This document shows, piece after piece, positions 31,844 to 42,970 of a stretch of 64,000 bases of DNA. The DNA is from Dermanyssus gallinae (lineage: Eukaryota; Arthropoda; Arachnida; Mesostigmata; Dermanyssidae), in NCBI GenBank assembly GCA_003439945.1, contig QVRM01001977.1, forward strand, positions 124,001 to 188,000, in the 5' to 3' direction. The position numbers and the translations under genes are program-made. Numbering within the stretch: position 1 is the first letter of the stretch; each line of letters begins with the position of its first letter. Below the pieces are notes generated by a model, which saw nothing but the letters and a program-made list of their open reading frames with translations, had not been told where the DNA came from and did not search any database.

Positions 31844-32269
31844 GGGCCAAAGATACTCTGGCTGGGGCTCGTTCGTAGAAGTGCAGTGCTGGCGGGGGTT
31901 CGACCGGTGCTGAGATTCTCTCTATTAGCGGATCGTATAGGAGAGAACGAAGAGGAGTCGGGGGTAGGAGTGGGTCGACGTTGACTACAACGACGGGACA
32001 ACATCCCCTCTGTCTTACCGGGGTGGAGACAGAGAAAATTACAAACACCAAGAAAGAGAAAAGGAGAGAGAGAGAGAGACAGAAATAGTGCAAACCTAAG
32101 GAGAAAGAGAAGAAACACGCAGACATTTAGAACAGGACGAGGGAAAGATAAAGAAGCAAAAGAAGGAACGCCACGAGGCTCGAATAGCACCGAATTAAAC
32201 GTCGATTGGCAAACAGGCCTGCGACGACAGCCAGAGGGGGGGGGGGGGTTGGGGCAGCACCCGCTGGTG
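31844..32269 (-). other. Possible minus-strand exon, Ser/Pro/Gln-rich
   Basis: Minus 31844-32016 follows a long CT-rich tract ending GGTAAGACAG. One frame reads MLSRRCSQRRPTPTPDSSSF, SPIRSANRENLSTGRTPAST and a Gln run. A second frame (VDPLLPPTPLRSLLYDPLIE) is also open, so neither is secure. 32060-32080 is a GA run and 32237-32248 a G run. Confidence 0.22.
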
Positions 32270-32656
32270 GCCCGCTTCTTTGCTAAGAGCAAATGTCCCA
32301 TTAGGGCATCGTGCCGAAACAGAACTCAGGCGACCAGGCCGGCAACACGCGCTGCTCTCCGTATCGCACTGCGGAGCTCACATACTAGTCGTACAAGCTC
32401 CCGACCGACGGACATTCTCCGGTCGACCCGACCCCAGAAAATCTCGAACCTCATGGTCCGCTGTCCGCACTCCGCTGACGAGAACTCGTATGAACGTACA
32501 CCATATATATGCAGTGCACAGGGCTGTGGAACAGAGAGACAGAAAAGGCGCAGTAGTAAGGGCGCGCGAGAGAGAGAGAGCCGGATAAGCGCGCGTTCGT
32601 TTAAATGGTGCCGATCAACTCAATTTATTCATTCGTTTGTCGATGATGCCCGCTAA
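32270..32656 (+). CDS. Possible exon, basic Ser/Arg-rich, unknown
   Basis: The plus frame reads KSKCPIRASCRNRTQATRPA, TRAALRIALRSSHTSRTSSR, STRPQKISNLMVRCPHSADE, NSYERTPYICSAQGCGTERQ, a GA-driven Arg/Glu part and FKWCRSTQFIHSFVDDAR. AGTA|GTAAGG near 32555 is a donor candidate. No ATG near the 5' end. Mostly repeat-free. Confidence 0.3.
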   Translation, partial: ARFFAKSKCPIRASCRNRTQATRPATRAALRIALRSSHTSRTSSRPTDILRSTRPQKISNLMVRCPHSADENSYERTPYICSAQGCGTERQKRRSSKGARERESRISARSFKWCRSTQFIHSFVDDAR

Positions 32657-32813
32657 TGATGACGAATTCGAGCTGCGACGGTGCCGCGCTAGTATTTGAA
32701 GCGCTAATTAATAGTTTCTTAGCGTCAACAACCATGTTGCCGACGAGTTTAATGAGGTTGCGCCACGTTTACGTACTATCCGTACTTATACATATGTTTT
32801 GTAAATATATATT

Positions 32814-32888
32814 GGGTCTACAAAAAGTTTTTTTGTTTTTTTAATGATTCTCTACGAACAAAACCGAAAAAAAACTTTTTTGTAGCCC
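32814..32888. mobile_element. Small hairpin MITE-like element
   Basis: GGGTCTACAAAAAGTTTTTT at the left is mirrored by AAAAAACTTTTTTGTAGCCC at the right, giving terminal inverted repeats of about 20 bp in only 75 bp, with TA-rich DNA on both sides. TA flanks and this TIR type would fit a Tc1/mariner-derived MITE, but the TIR is also T-rich and no second copy was found. A small-RNA hairpin is the alternative. Confidence 0.5.
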
Positions 32889-33030
32889 TATATATACATA
32901 TATATTTCTATACTATATGAGAGAGGCGTTTGGGCCGAATACCACTCTGGTGTTGTACTTATATTTGTGTGATCCCTTTGCTTTGCCTCATGGTGTGTTA
33001 CACATCATACATTACGACAGAATTGGTAAT

Positions 33031-33034
<4 letters not shown>

Positions 33035-33072
<38 letters not shown>
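33035..33072. repeat. (TA)n
   Basis: Pure TA tract in unique AT-rich DNA (32889-33250) that holds no supported gene. Confidence 0.9.
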
Positions 33073-33074
<2 letters not shown>

Positions 33075-33256
33075 TGTACGATTTTCCTCTCATTTGTATA
33101 ACACCGAGTGCTACATACGCCGACATTACACAAATGCAATATCAAACATTTGGCTACATGCGGGTGTTTTTTCATATTTTGTACGCTACATGTCTTATTT
33201 CTAAATAAGAAGCCAGAACCAAAAACCAACCTGGTCTGAAATTACTTTCTGCTAAC

Positions 33257-33517
33257 TTATGCACAGGTGTCTCTCTGTATGTTTATGTCAGGTTTATGGT
33301 TACATGTCGCGGCACTTAGCCGCATAGCGTCATGTATAAGACGCGCTGCACCGCCAAAGGCTGGCGTCAATACGTGGCGGCGTGTCTTGCCTGCGGCCTG
33401 TTGACCCCTTGTGAACCCGATGAACCCGATAGTGGTGACGTCGACGACGCGATGTGATGATGTGAGATGTGCGCCGAAGACATTAGCACAAGCGGCCAAA
33501 TGCCGACATAGATACAT
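33257..33517 (-). CDS. ATG-started 86-codon frame, conflicts with plus strand
   Basis: Starts with an ATG and reads MYLCRHLAACANVFGAHLTS, SHRVVDVTTIGFIGFTRGQQ, AAGKTRRHVLTPAFGGAARL, IHDAMRLSAATCNHKPDINI, QRDTCA. No repeats inside. The plus-strand frame from 33420 overlaps its first 98 bases. The whole 33.2-33.8 kb block is free of microsatellites, so it could also be an old transposon. Confidence 0.3.
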   Translation of the reverse strand: MYLCRHLAACANVFGAHLTSSHRVVDVTTIGFIGFTRGQQAAGKTRRHVLTPAFGGAARLIHDAMRLSAATCNHKPDINIQRDTCA

Positions 33518-33821
33518 GTCGGTGGGTGGTGAACAGGGTCCCCCGTCTATGTATATCAGGTTGATGCCGTCCGTCCGACAAGATCATAACCGTAACCGAT
33601 CAGCCAGGCTGTGTCAGAGTCGCTGTTGCCAGGTCGATGTTGGTCGAAGGTCGTCGCCTTCGCTTCACTCTATAGTGTATCCGAGTGTTGTAAGCCAGTT
33701 CTGGTTCGTTCCATGCGAGGCGTCGCCAACTCCACCGCTTCTCCAAATGAGTTTAGTTCGGCTGGAAGGCTACGTGTTACTACTACGCGTATCGACGACG
33801 CATGAATCTGCAAACATGTGA
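33420..33821 (+). CDS. ATG-started 133-codon frame, repeat-free, unknown
   Basis: Reads MNPIVVTSTTRCDDVRCAPK, TLAQAAKCRHRYMSVGGEQG, PPSMYIRLMPSVRQDHNRNR, SARLCQSRCCQVDVGRRSSP, SLHSIVYPSVVSQFWFVPCE and more, to TGA. It is the longest ATG-started plus-strand frame that contains no simple repeat. No signal peptide, domain or splice border was recognised, and a minus frame overlaps its start. Confidence 0.35.
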   Translation: MNPIVVTSTTRCDDVRCAPKTLAQAAKCRHRYMSVGGEQGPPSMYIRLMPSVRQDHNRNRSARLCQSRCCQVDVGRRSSPSLHSIVYPSVVSQFWFVPCEASPTPPLLQMSLVRLEGYVLLLRVSTTHESANM

Positions 33822-33849
33822 TACCCAAGACAAACTCCGAGAGCCGAAA

Positions 33850-33945
33850 GCGAGATAGAGAAAGATAACTAGAGAGAGAGAGATGGAGAGAGAGACAAAG
33901 ATGGAGTGAGATAGAGAGAGGGAGAGAGAGAGAGGATAAGAAGTC
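33850..33945. repeat. GA-rich tract
   Basis: GAGAGA and GATA units with short interruptions. Confidence 0.8.
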
Positions 33946-33959
33946 AAAGAGGGCTTGTG

Positions 33960-34140
33960 AAGCTCGTCGGACATCGGACACTTCGCTATGCAGGCCAGAG
34001 ACGAGTCGGCCTGGTCCTGGAGCGTCAGCGCGGACTTTCTCAGACGCACAAGTATCGCTCCCAAGTCAGGAATCGGCGCTACCTGGAATCGCTGCTGGAG
34101 CTGTTCGAGTGAGGCGGCGGTGGCGGCGGCTGCGTTCGTT
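33960..34140 (-). CDS. Possible exon with amphipathic composition, unknown
   Basis: Minus frame reads ASLEQLQQRFQVAPIPDLGA, ILVRLRKSALTLQDQADSSL, ACIAKCPMSDELHKP before entering the GA/CT tract. LEQLQQRF and VRLRKSALTLQDQAD look helical. No strong donor was found, and the frame is open upstream to 34424. Confidence 0.33.
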
Positions 34141-34471
34141 CTTTCTCTCCTGTCTGTTTCGTTATGCGGATCTCGGCGTCTTCTCTGACTCTCTGTACCG
34201 ACGACAGTCGAGAGTTGATTAAGCGCTCCACGCTTGGATAAGAACATGAACACGGTTACTTGTTTAATCGATTGTTGTTGACGTAGAGCCAGCCAACTAG
34301 TGTTGTTTATGGGTTGTACTGATTTCTGTGCAAGTTTGCCAGGCTGTGGGGGGTGCACGCCTGCAATGCGGCGCATATTCTGAACAACTCGTTTTACGTT
34401 CTCTACAAGAACTAAACAAGTCACGTCATCTCCACAAAAGGGAAAACGTCAAGCTCTCACTGTATGAACGA

Positions 34472-34586
34472 CAATTATTATTATTATTATTATTCAGTTA
34501 TTACAATTGTGAGATATGAACGTTTATGCCAGGGTATCCTGCTCCGGTCGCTTCCTATCAATTCATGGCGGATCTATGATGGATGA

Positions 34587-34625
<39 letters not shown>
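34472..34625 (-). mobile_element. ATT arrays flanking a LINE 3' UTR-like segment
   Basis: After ATT repeats (34472-34493), TTATTACAATTGTGAGATATGAACG resembles TTACAGTTGTGAGGTCTGAACG of the LINE 3' UTR at 22051-22072, in the same position relative to the ATT run. A second ATT array follows at 34588-34625. This suggests a 5'-truncated copy of the same family. Confidence 0.45.
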
Positions 34626-36037
34626 TAACTAATGCGTGTATTACGAGGACTTATCACGAGTCACATAGAAGACGTAGTACGAGTTCTGCTCGCGCTAGAG
34701 GCTGTTGTGATCATGGTCCTCGTCAACGATGACAGGACGCGACGGCCGCGCGTACATACATAAACACCCACACACACACACAAACATATATATATATATA
34801 TATATATATACACACGTACGCATTATATGCGTGCATGCTGACACATTCCCAGCCCATCGTATATATACACACACGATATGGACGGACAACAGAGGATTGT
34901 CCCTCCTCGAAATCTCAAACTAGAGAGACAGAGAACGGCAAAAAGGCTATACGATACACGCGATTGAAAAGCAGCCAAACGACAGGCCTATCAAGCAAGC
35001 AAGCAAGAAAGACCAGCGAGTCGCGGATGAAATTTCGTGCTGCTCTATGCAGGGATGTCTCTTTATGAGAATCATTCTCTCCTATGTCTCTCTCTCTTGT
35101 TCTGTTCCCCTTTATCTCTCTTTCTCTCACCCGCTTCTGTTTGCCTATTGGCATGTCTCTCTCTCTCTCTTTCTCGTATGAGGATGAAGAGTATAAGGAA
35201 AATAATCAGCCAAATAGCAAAGGGAAGAAGAGATCAGCAGCGGCTGGCGGCCATCTCTCTGTGTGTGTGCGTGCGTGCTGTCTGTCTAGGTGAACGATGA
35301 GTGACAGACGAATGCTTGAATTGATTGGCAGCTGAGTCGGCCATCCTAGCCAAGCCTAGCCCAGCCCAGCCTAGTCTAGTCTAGCCAGCCTGCCAGCCAG
35401 CAGTCCCCCAGCGATTCCAGAAGCGGACCGCCTACGACAGGCGTTGTCCTGCTCTTCCCTTCAGGCCCGTCTATCTCCCCTCTGTTTCTCTCTCTCTCCT
35501 CGCTTTCCCTCTGAATCTTTCTGCAGATACAGAAATTTCTCTCTCTCCTCTCTTTCCCGTGCCTGAACACATATTCACATATGAGCGAACACTCGGCAAT
35601 CCTCCACGCACACACAGATATAGACACACACACACACACACATATATAGACACACACACACAACAAGTCCTCGCACAACAAGAGCACATATTCACACAGC
35701 ACGTTATGCACACAGCCACCACCATAGCGTAGAGCGAGCAACACAGTTATGGCAGCCGCCGCCACCGTCAACGCCGCTGCCGCCAGGTCGTCCCTTTGTG
35801 TGTATTTGGTCTCCACCCGGTCGGATCCCGTTGACGGGCTGCTGTCTCTCTGTCTGTCTGTCGGTCTGTCTGTCTGTCACTGGATGGACGGATAGAGGGA
35901 TTGATGAACGAACGAACGATCAAAAAGACAGATGGATAGCTAGGTCGACAGAGGTAGACACAGAGAGGTAGACAGACAGATAGGAGGAAAGGTGGGTATC
36001 ATACTCGTAGATGATGGCGACGACATTAACCACAACG
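34626..36037. other. CA, CT and GACA repeats in unique DNA
   Basis: CA/(TA)n at 34768-34812, CT tracts at 35080-35175 and 35470-35560, CA at 35625-35665, degenerate CCTAG/CCAGC at 35340-35405, TCTG and GACA at 35845-35990. No supported gene. Confidence 0.5.
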
Positions 36038-36103
36038 ATGACAACAACGACGTCAACAACAACAACAACAACAACAACAACGACAATGACAATGATGATG
36101 ACG

Positions 36104-36136
<33 letters not shown>

Positions 36137-37205
36137 TAAACGACGACGACGACAGCAGAAACAACTACAACAACAATCAGGACAACAAATAGGACAACAA
36201 CGACGACGACGACGATGACGATGAAGAAGAGGAGAGATCGTCACAATGACAGTAATACAGCATATCATCTCGTACCGAGACCGACGGAATCGACGGATAG
36301 GATGAACGTAGGCGGGCACACGACGCAAAACGAACGGGACAGCAGAACGGGACAGCAGAGTCGAGGAGTATAGAGAGACAATACATAGCCGCCGCGGCAG
36401 CGGCTTGAAGAAGAGGCCACCGGAAGATTCTGTTGTTGTTGTTGTCGTTGTTGTTGTCGTTGTTGTTGTTGTTGCTGTTGTTGTCGTTGCTGCTGCTTTG
36501 TCTACTGCTGATGCTGATGCGCCGTTATGCCGCCGAAGCTGCAGAACTACTGCTGCTACCAGAGAGCGAATAATCGCAGATCAAGCAAGCAACCGCATCA
36601 CACTGAGGATATCGGGGCGAGGACGACGACATGATCAGACAGGCGGCGAAGCGGGCGGCAAGCGTACAAGGAGGGAAGCTATAAGGCCGCCAAGCCAATA
36701 CAGAGACAGACTGTCGTAGACGATGACGGCGAGTTGGGCTGACAGAGAACTCTGACATCATGACTCACACAACTGATCATCATCATCATAAGAACGTCTA
36801 TGCCGCTGCTGTTGTTGTTGTTGCTGCTGAGGAGGCTGGTACGGTTTCGTTGTTCTTGAATACTGCTACCGTGTTTTGTGTTTTTGTTGTTGCTTTGTTG
36901 TTTTTAGCATTGTTGTTGTTGCTTCGTTGTTATTGCTATTGCTATTGTTGTCTTGTTGTTATTATCATTGTTGTTGTTGCTGCTTTGTTGTCATTGCTAT
37001 TGTTGCTGTTGTTGTTGTTGTTGTTGTTGTTATTGTCATTGTTGTTGTTGTTATTATTGTCATTGTTGTTGTTGTTGTTGTTGTTGCTGCTGTTATTCCA
37101 TTGTTTCAGAGCTGTTATTGTTGCTTTGTTGCTATTACTATTGCAGTTGTTGTTTTGCTGTTTTCGCTATTGTTGTTGCTTCATTGTTTCAGAGCTGTTG
37201 TTGTT
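36038..37205. repeat. Opposed CAA and TTG arrays
   Basis: CAA-type triplets at 36038-36180 and GAC at 36196-36225 face TTG-type arrays at 36430-36495 and 36805-37205. Several plus frames of up to 217 codons across the TTG part are Leu, Val or Cys runs and are not genes. 36500-36800 is unique DNA without support. Confidence 0.85.
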
Positions 37206-38110
37206 GTTGGCAGACCACTGCCTTGGACGAAAGAAAAGCAAGGAAAAGTCGAACACGTTGGGTGGGGTACAGCCCAGTATAGCTCTGCCCTGCCCATTCC
37301 AGCACACAGTGCCCACCCAGATGAGATCAAGCCAGAGAAAACAGCCTTTACCCTATCCGCTTTTCCCTTGTGGCGGGACGAGACACAGATCAGAACAAAC
37401 CATAAAACGATGAGAGCATTAAAACGAGGCCGGATCATAATAATCATCAACAGATAATCATTGCCGCCATCATCAATACCACAAGAACTGTCCACAATAT
37501 CTCTAGCATTACAAACGCGACAACGACATTGAGTTCAGTCGGCATTCAATGACGAAGTTCCAGCCTAAGTCGATGACTACTACTACAACTACTACTACAA
37601 TTTCTCGTTATTATTGCTGCTGCTGCTGCTCTGCTCATAAGCCTTTGGTGATCGTGTGACGAACGCATAAGCAGCGGTTCTCGAAAGCTAAGGTTGACTT
37701 CTTTATCAATCTGTAGAGTTTTATGTTATGTGTGTGTATCTCGCACTATATATTGCGGGAATATCACAATCAGAGAACACAGCCAGGGCTTGTTCTCCTA
37801 CTGAGAGTAGTAGCGCTATAGTCTTTACAGAGGATCGAAATCGTTGGGTTTTATGACCATGGGATCTGGTGGTATATTGTATTACTTACTGCACCATCAC
37901 AGTCAGTAGTGTGAGCGAACATCGGTACGTCGTGTATATATATATATATAAATCCTTCTTGACGTTATCTGTACTCGATAATTCTGCTTGGTTGGATGTG
38001 CACAGTTAGCTATATTGTGGTAATTTTTAGCGCGCGAACCCCCACTATTTCCAGCATTGTTACCAGCATGTCCATCAGAACTAGTTTCACTAGTTCACTC
38101 CGTTAAGTTC
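37206..38110. other. Unique DNA, no gene seen
   Basis: Short ACT/CTA triplets at 37578-37600, a TGC run at 37616-37630 and a short TA run at 37936-37951. Confidence 0.4.
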
Positions 38111-38114
38111 ACTG

Positions 38115-38290
38115 GTAACTTTTTCGAGTTGACTCCCCGCCAACATTTTACGTTTACGGAACCGCTCTTGCGTTGTTTCATGAGACGCACCCTAATAAAT
38201 ACAAATGTGCAACGGTGGGGATCGAACCCGTATTTCCTGCCGTCGCAAGGCGCACCAGAATGCACCATTCCACCGGGCTCGAAATCAGTA
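38115..38290 (-). mobile_element. tRNA-derived SINE, copy A
   Basis: Read on minus: GAGCCCGGTGGAATGGTGCA (tRNA 5' part, A-box region), GTGCGCCTTGCGACGGCAGG, then CGGGTTCGATCCCCACC (B box, 38218-38234), GTTGCACATTTGTAT, and a conserved body containing GCGGTTCCGTAAACGTAAAA. The same order and sequence recur at 45015-45225, which establishes a repeat family. The plus-strand flank is CTA/ACT-rich in both copies. Confidence 0.75.
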
Positions 38291-39165
38291 CTATTATGAC
38301 TCCTACTAGTTTTTGACTCCTACTACTACTACTACCATTATTATTGTTACTGTTGCAACCACCTCAGTTATACACCACGAATCTAAGTGGATGGACGAAT
38401 GGATGGATGCCTATCATACCGTATCGGTCGGCTGGCGAGGGAGGTTCTTTGTCGCCCCCGTCCGAGCCATTGCAGTTGCCGACGTCATCGATATCCTTTG
38501 CTCCTTTTACTCGCGCGTCCCGTCGAGTTCTTTTTTCCCGCACCCCCGGGGGCTCCTCCCTTCCGCCGCCGCCGTCGCTTTTTCGACTATTTTTCTCGTT
38601 TTCTTCATCTTGGTCGTCTTCTTGTTGTTGCCTTCGTCGTCGTCGTCGTTGTCGTCTTCTTTTTTTTTTGGTCGTATTCCTTTTCTTGTTATTGTTGGGT
38701 TGCAGTTTGATGCGCGGGCCTCGGGCATTTTTATCTCGCCTCCGCCAGAGCTAGACCCCAGCCAGGCACCCCCCCCCCCCCTCTGTGCAGCTTCTTCTTC
38801 GACGACGGCAAAGTGTCCCCGTGCTTTGTAGCCCCCTGAACTGTAGCTGACGACGGCGAGCGGGCGGGCGGGGGTCGGGTGGACGCGCGAAAGAAGTTCA
38901 TTGGCTGAACGTTCGCCGGTCGGCTGGAAACATCGGGTACCCCCAGGGGGTGCTGCTGCTGCTGCTGCCGCCGATGCTACCGCCATCCATGCGGCAAACG
39001 TAGTGGTAGCGGTAATGTCGTTGATAGCAACAGCAAGCAACGTTTTGCCGAAAAAGTTGGGAACTTAAACACACATGACGTACGCTTGCCCCACGTTGCT
39101 CTTTGCCCGCCTACGGAAGACATCGATAGAGCTATAGGCAAGCAGATAGACACCTACAGATGTAT
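38291..39165. other. GC-rich triplet DNA, doubtful minus ORF
   Basis: ACT/CTA repeats at 38325-38340, CGT at 38637-38655, C run at 38769-38780, TGC at 38953-38968. A 177-codon minus frame (38507-39040) has a Lys/Asp-rich end from TTC/GTC repeats and no borders. Confidence 0.35.
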
Positions 39166-39169
39166 AGAC

Positions 39170-40600
39170 AACGGGAACAACAACAGCAGCAGCCGGAACA
39201 ACAACAACAACAACAACAACAGCGACAAGAACAACAACATCGTTAGCAGCAACAACAACAACATCGACAGCAACAACAGCAATAAGTGGTGGTGCTGCGG
39301 TAGCAGTAATAAGAACAGGAACTAGAGCATCATAAACATCAACAACAACAGCCACAGCAGCAACAACAACAGCAACAACAACAGCTGCAGCAGCAGCAGC
39401 AACGACGACAACAACAACAACAATTGTAACAACAAAAAAACGCCACGAGCATCTGACAGCGGATCGCTACAACAAAAAATCTTTGCGGTGGGTTTTAGGG
39501 CCCAATGTCGGTGCTGCTGCTGCTGTTTCCCGGCTACACTCGTCCATGATGTCGGTGGTGTCACAGTGGTGGCCACCACATCGGTGGCAGCAGAGCTGTT
39601 GTCAAAAACACCAGCAGAAACGCAGATAAAGACAGATTTGTTGTTGGTCTGAGCTCGGCAGCAGTAGCAGCCGTAACAACAACAACAGGGTGAACTGCAA
39701 CACCAATAATAATAATAATAATAGTAATAACAACAACAAGAGCGCCAACAACAGTAACAGTAGACACAGCATAAACAGCAGCAATCTGCAAAAGCGAAAA
39801 AGCAAAGACGCTTACCGCGAGGCCGGTCACAGGCGGCATCATCACGGACCGACTTTTTCTCTCTGCCTCTGTGCACCTCTCTTCGTCTTACCCTTCTAGA
39901 CAACCACCGATCGACTGCTGAAGTTCCTCGTCTTCACCGTCACGCGGTAACGAGGGCAGAGCAAAGCGGGGGGGGGGGGGGGGCGAAGGTAAACGGACAT
40001 TTTTTGCCACTTTGTTTCTAGAATTGTTTCGTATATCGACGCTACCGACCGATAGTTGTTTGTGTAATACGGCCATCGGTGTGTGTGTGTGTATTTTTGT
40101 TTGTATCTGTGTGCGCGTGTGTGTATTTTTTTGTATCTGTATGTGTGTGTGTGTGTTTGTATAAATTTTCGCGCGCGTGTATATCTTGTTTGTGTCTGTC
40201 ATCGCTTGGTGTCCCTTGTCTCCTATCTCCTGTTATCGTCATTCCCGAAAGTCCAACTGCAGACTCCCCTGGCAGAGCTTGCGGGGTAGTACGACGAACT
40301 GAATCAACGGTCATAACGACTCTTCGTCACCTACTGCTGTGTCCCGTCCCCGGTCCCCGCTGCACCCCAGTCTACCTATCCTTCGGCTAGGCTATCCGCC
40401 TAGTCAAGAATAAAACATCAAAAATACCAGCAGCGCCAGCCGTAGCAGCAGCAGCAGCAACAACAACAAGAATAATAAACAAACATCAAAACAACAACAC
40501 CAGCAGCAGCAGCAGCAATAGTAACAGGAACAGCAACAATAACACAACACAGCAACAACAATGACAACAAACGTAAAAATATCAACAAATAACAAACCGA
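39170..40600. repeat. CAA arrays, G homopolymer and GT tract
   Basis: CAA-type at 39176-39290, 39340-39425 and 40440-40590. A 16-G run at 39968-39983. GT-rich DNA at 40077-40160. 39430-39900 and 40165-40430 are unique with conflicting weak frames. Confidence 0.75.
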
Positions 40601-41362
40601 TGATGATATTACGATGCCATCATACGACAGGAGGGGAGAAAAGCGCGAGGCGCAGGCAAACACGTCAAAACAAAACAAAATATATAAAACAACCCGTCTT
40701 GTTTCGAACGGTGTGTATTTATGTATCCTTATGGGCCACATGCTGGCCGCTTTGCTCTCCCTTTTACAATCTAGCTACAATAGTATATATATATATATTA
40801 ATTCTTCAAATTTTCATTTGCAAATAGCTATCAAGTCTATGTAGTCGTCTTTATTAGGTGAAAATGATACCAACTAATATATGGCCTAAAACGACATCAC
40901 GGCAAAGATTAAACGCATGAACAATTTCTGAGGAATACGACGTTAATCTCAAATACTATTTATTATTCCTCTCTGTCTTGCGTTCTATAGATATAAATCT
41001 ATATAGAAAAAATATCTAGATCTCTTGCTTTATTAAGATTGTATATGAACTTCGTATTTGTCAACGGTTGTTCATTTGTTTAGCATTTGCGGTGATGTAG
41101 TTTAAAGCTAGTTTTTCATCGCCAACATTTTTATTTACTAAATAATATGACTACTTGATAGCCTGCGGCATAACAAATGAACATAAAACAAGATTAAAAA
41201 AGCAAATATATATATGTGCTTTGCCATTCGCCGCTTGGTAATGTCGACGTCGAGGGCGGCATTTGTCGCGGTGTCGCCGGTGCGTACTCTTGTTTGGGCG
41301 GTTCTGTGTGTCGGTGCTATTATTGTGTTGTGTTGTTGCATTGCGTTGTGTGGTCACTACAG
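40601..41362. other. Unique AT-rich DNA leading to an acceptor
   Basis: A short imperfect palindrome (TTCTATAGAT-ATAA-ATCTATATAGAA) lies at 40983-41008. From about 41280 the plus strand is T/G-rich and ends GTGTGGTCACTACAG, the acceptor for the next exon. Confidence 0.45.
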
Positions 41363-41620
41363 CGTTCACCGGCAAGTCACGGAACGATATCGTCCAGCCG
41401 CCGGGCACGGTCGGTGTGTCGCCCCTGCCACCGGGGGCGCTTGGCTCGTCATCGTCTTCGCCGCTCGGGCCTGCGATGGGCCCGGTTCACCCCGGCCAGG
41501 TGACCGGACTGGGCGGTCCGCATCATCCACCACTGCCCGCTTCGCCCTCGCCAACACACAACAACAACAATAACAACAACAACATCAACATCAACTTCAA
41601 CGGCAAACAATCATCGTCCG
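41363..41620 (+). CDS. Probable internal exon, Pro/Gly-rich with Asn run
   Basis: Bounded by CACTACAG (41362) and TCCG|GTAAGTCGG (41621), a consensus donor. The 258-n exon is symmetric in phase. It encodes FTGKSRNDIVQPPGTVGVSP, LPPGALGSSSSSPLGPAMGP, VHPGQVTGLGGPHHPPLPAS, PSPTH, eight Asn, then ININFNGKQSSS. Codons end mostly in C or G, unlike the surrounding AT-rich DNA. Such low-complexity Pro/Gly/Ser/His/Asn segments are typical of animal transcription regulators. The family is not recognisable. Confidence 0.6.
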
Positions 41621-41742
41621 GTAAGTCGGTGGATGGACTGCAACTTTCAATCACTCTACGTGCCAGTCCCTTGCGTGAGCTACGCGCGATCTCTGCGGGC
41701 AAAAGCCTACATACACGCAGATTTTTTTTTATTTGTACTCAA

Positions 41743-41748
<6 letters not shown>

Positions 41749-41783
<35 letters not shown>

Positions 41784-41850
41784 GCCAAATATAAAAATGT
41801 GCTATGCGTACTTGTTCCGTTAAGTTAGGCCTCATTTGCAGTATTTGCAT

Positions 41851-41909
<59 letters not shown>

Positions 41910-41938
41910 ATATTATACTTAATTTGAGTAAAATAAAC

Positions 41939-41971
<33 letters not shown>

Positions 41972-42041
41972 TGGATATTATACTTAATTTGAGTAAAATA
42001 AACATACGTGTTGTATATATATATATATATATATATATAAA
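41749..42041. repeat. (TA)n block with a 65-bp tandem duplication
   Basis: (TA)n at 41749-41781, 41853-41907, 41944-41970 and 42015-42041. The unique segment ATGGATATTATACTTAATTT... occurs identically at 41906-41942 and 41971-42007, period 65, each copy flanked by TA. Confidence 0.9.
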
Positions 42042-42302
42042 AGCTAATCGACAGATGTTTGATGGTTTCAAATATGCTCGCATCGCTCCGTTTTCTCTAT
42101 CAAGCATAAATGAACACGCCGGTAGCACCAGTAGCTATAAGCGCGTGCGTTTATTAAGTACGCGCGATTATCACTTGGAGCCAGAGAGAAGAGTTATGCC
42201 GACTCTACATCGTTGTCTGCCCTAACTGTTAGTCAGGACGGGCCCAATAGAGACGAGTAGAGTGAAAGACAAGCGTATGCCTGTTGGCTGACGTCTCCAG
42301 CC
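42042..42302. other. Unique DNA, no gene seen
   Basis: No supported frame or repeat. Confidence 0.4.
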
Positions 42303-42688
<386 letters not shown>

Positions 42689-42714
42689 TCGTCATCATCA
42701 TCATCATCTTCATC

Positions 42715-42850
42715 ATTATCAACGTCGTCGATTGCAGTTGTCTGCTTTCGTGGGGGCGCGATGACGTGGGGAATTCCGTTAAGTTCGGAATCCTTCAGGG
42801 CGAATGCCGCTGGAGCGATACACGCATCGGCTTCGACGCCATGTCGAAGC
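42715..42850 (-). CDS. Possible exon: complex segment before an Asp/Asn run
   Basis: Minus frame reads RHGVEADACIAPAAFALKDS, ELNGIPHVIAPPRKQTTAID, DVDNDED and then Asp and Asn runs encoded by triplet arrays. The first 45 residues are protein-like. A 9-bp hairpin (GGCTTCGAC-GCCAT-GTCGAAGCC, 42829-42851) lies at its start. Plus frames are also open. Confidence 0.3.
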
Positions 42851-42970
42851 CCATATAACAACAAGATCATCACCTTTACCCTTAGCAACAGCAATAACAG
42901 CGGCAGCGGCAGCAGCAGCAGCAAAATCTGAAGGAGTAGAGCAGCGAGGAGTAGTTGACTAGAAGTAGAA

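Noticed and set aside
38057..38299. 80-codon plus ORF
   Set aside because: It is the antisense translation of SINE copy A.
38507..39040. 177-codon minus ORF with Lys/Asp end
   Set aside because: Charged part arises from TTC/GTC repeats; no acceptor, donor or start support.
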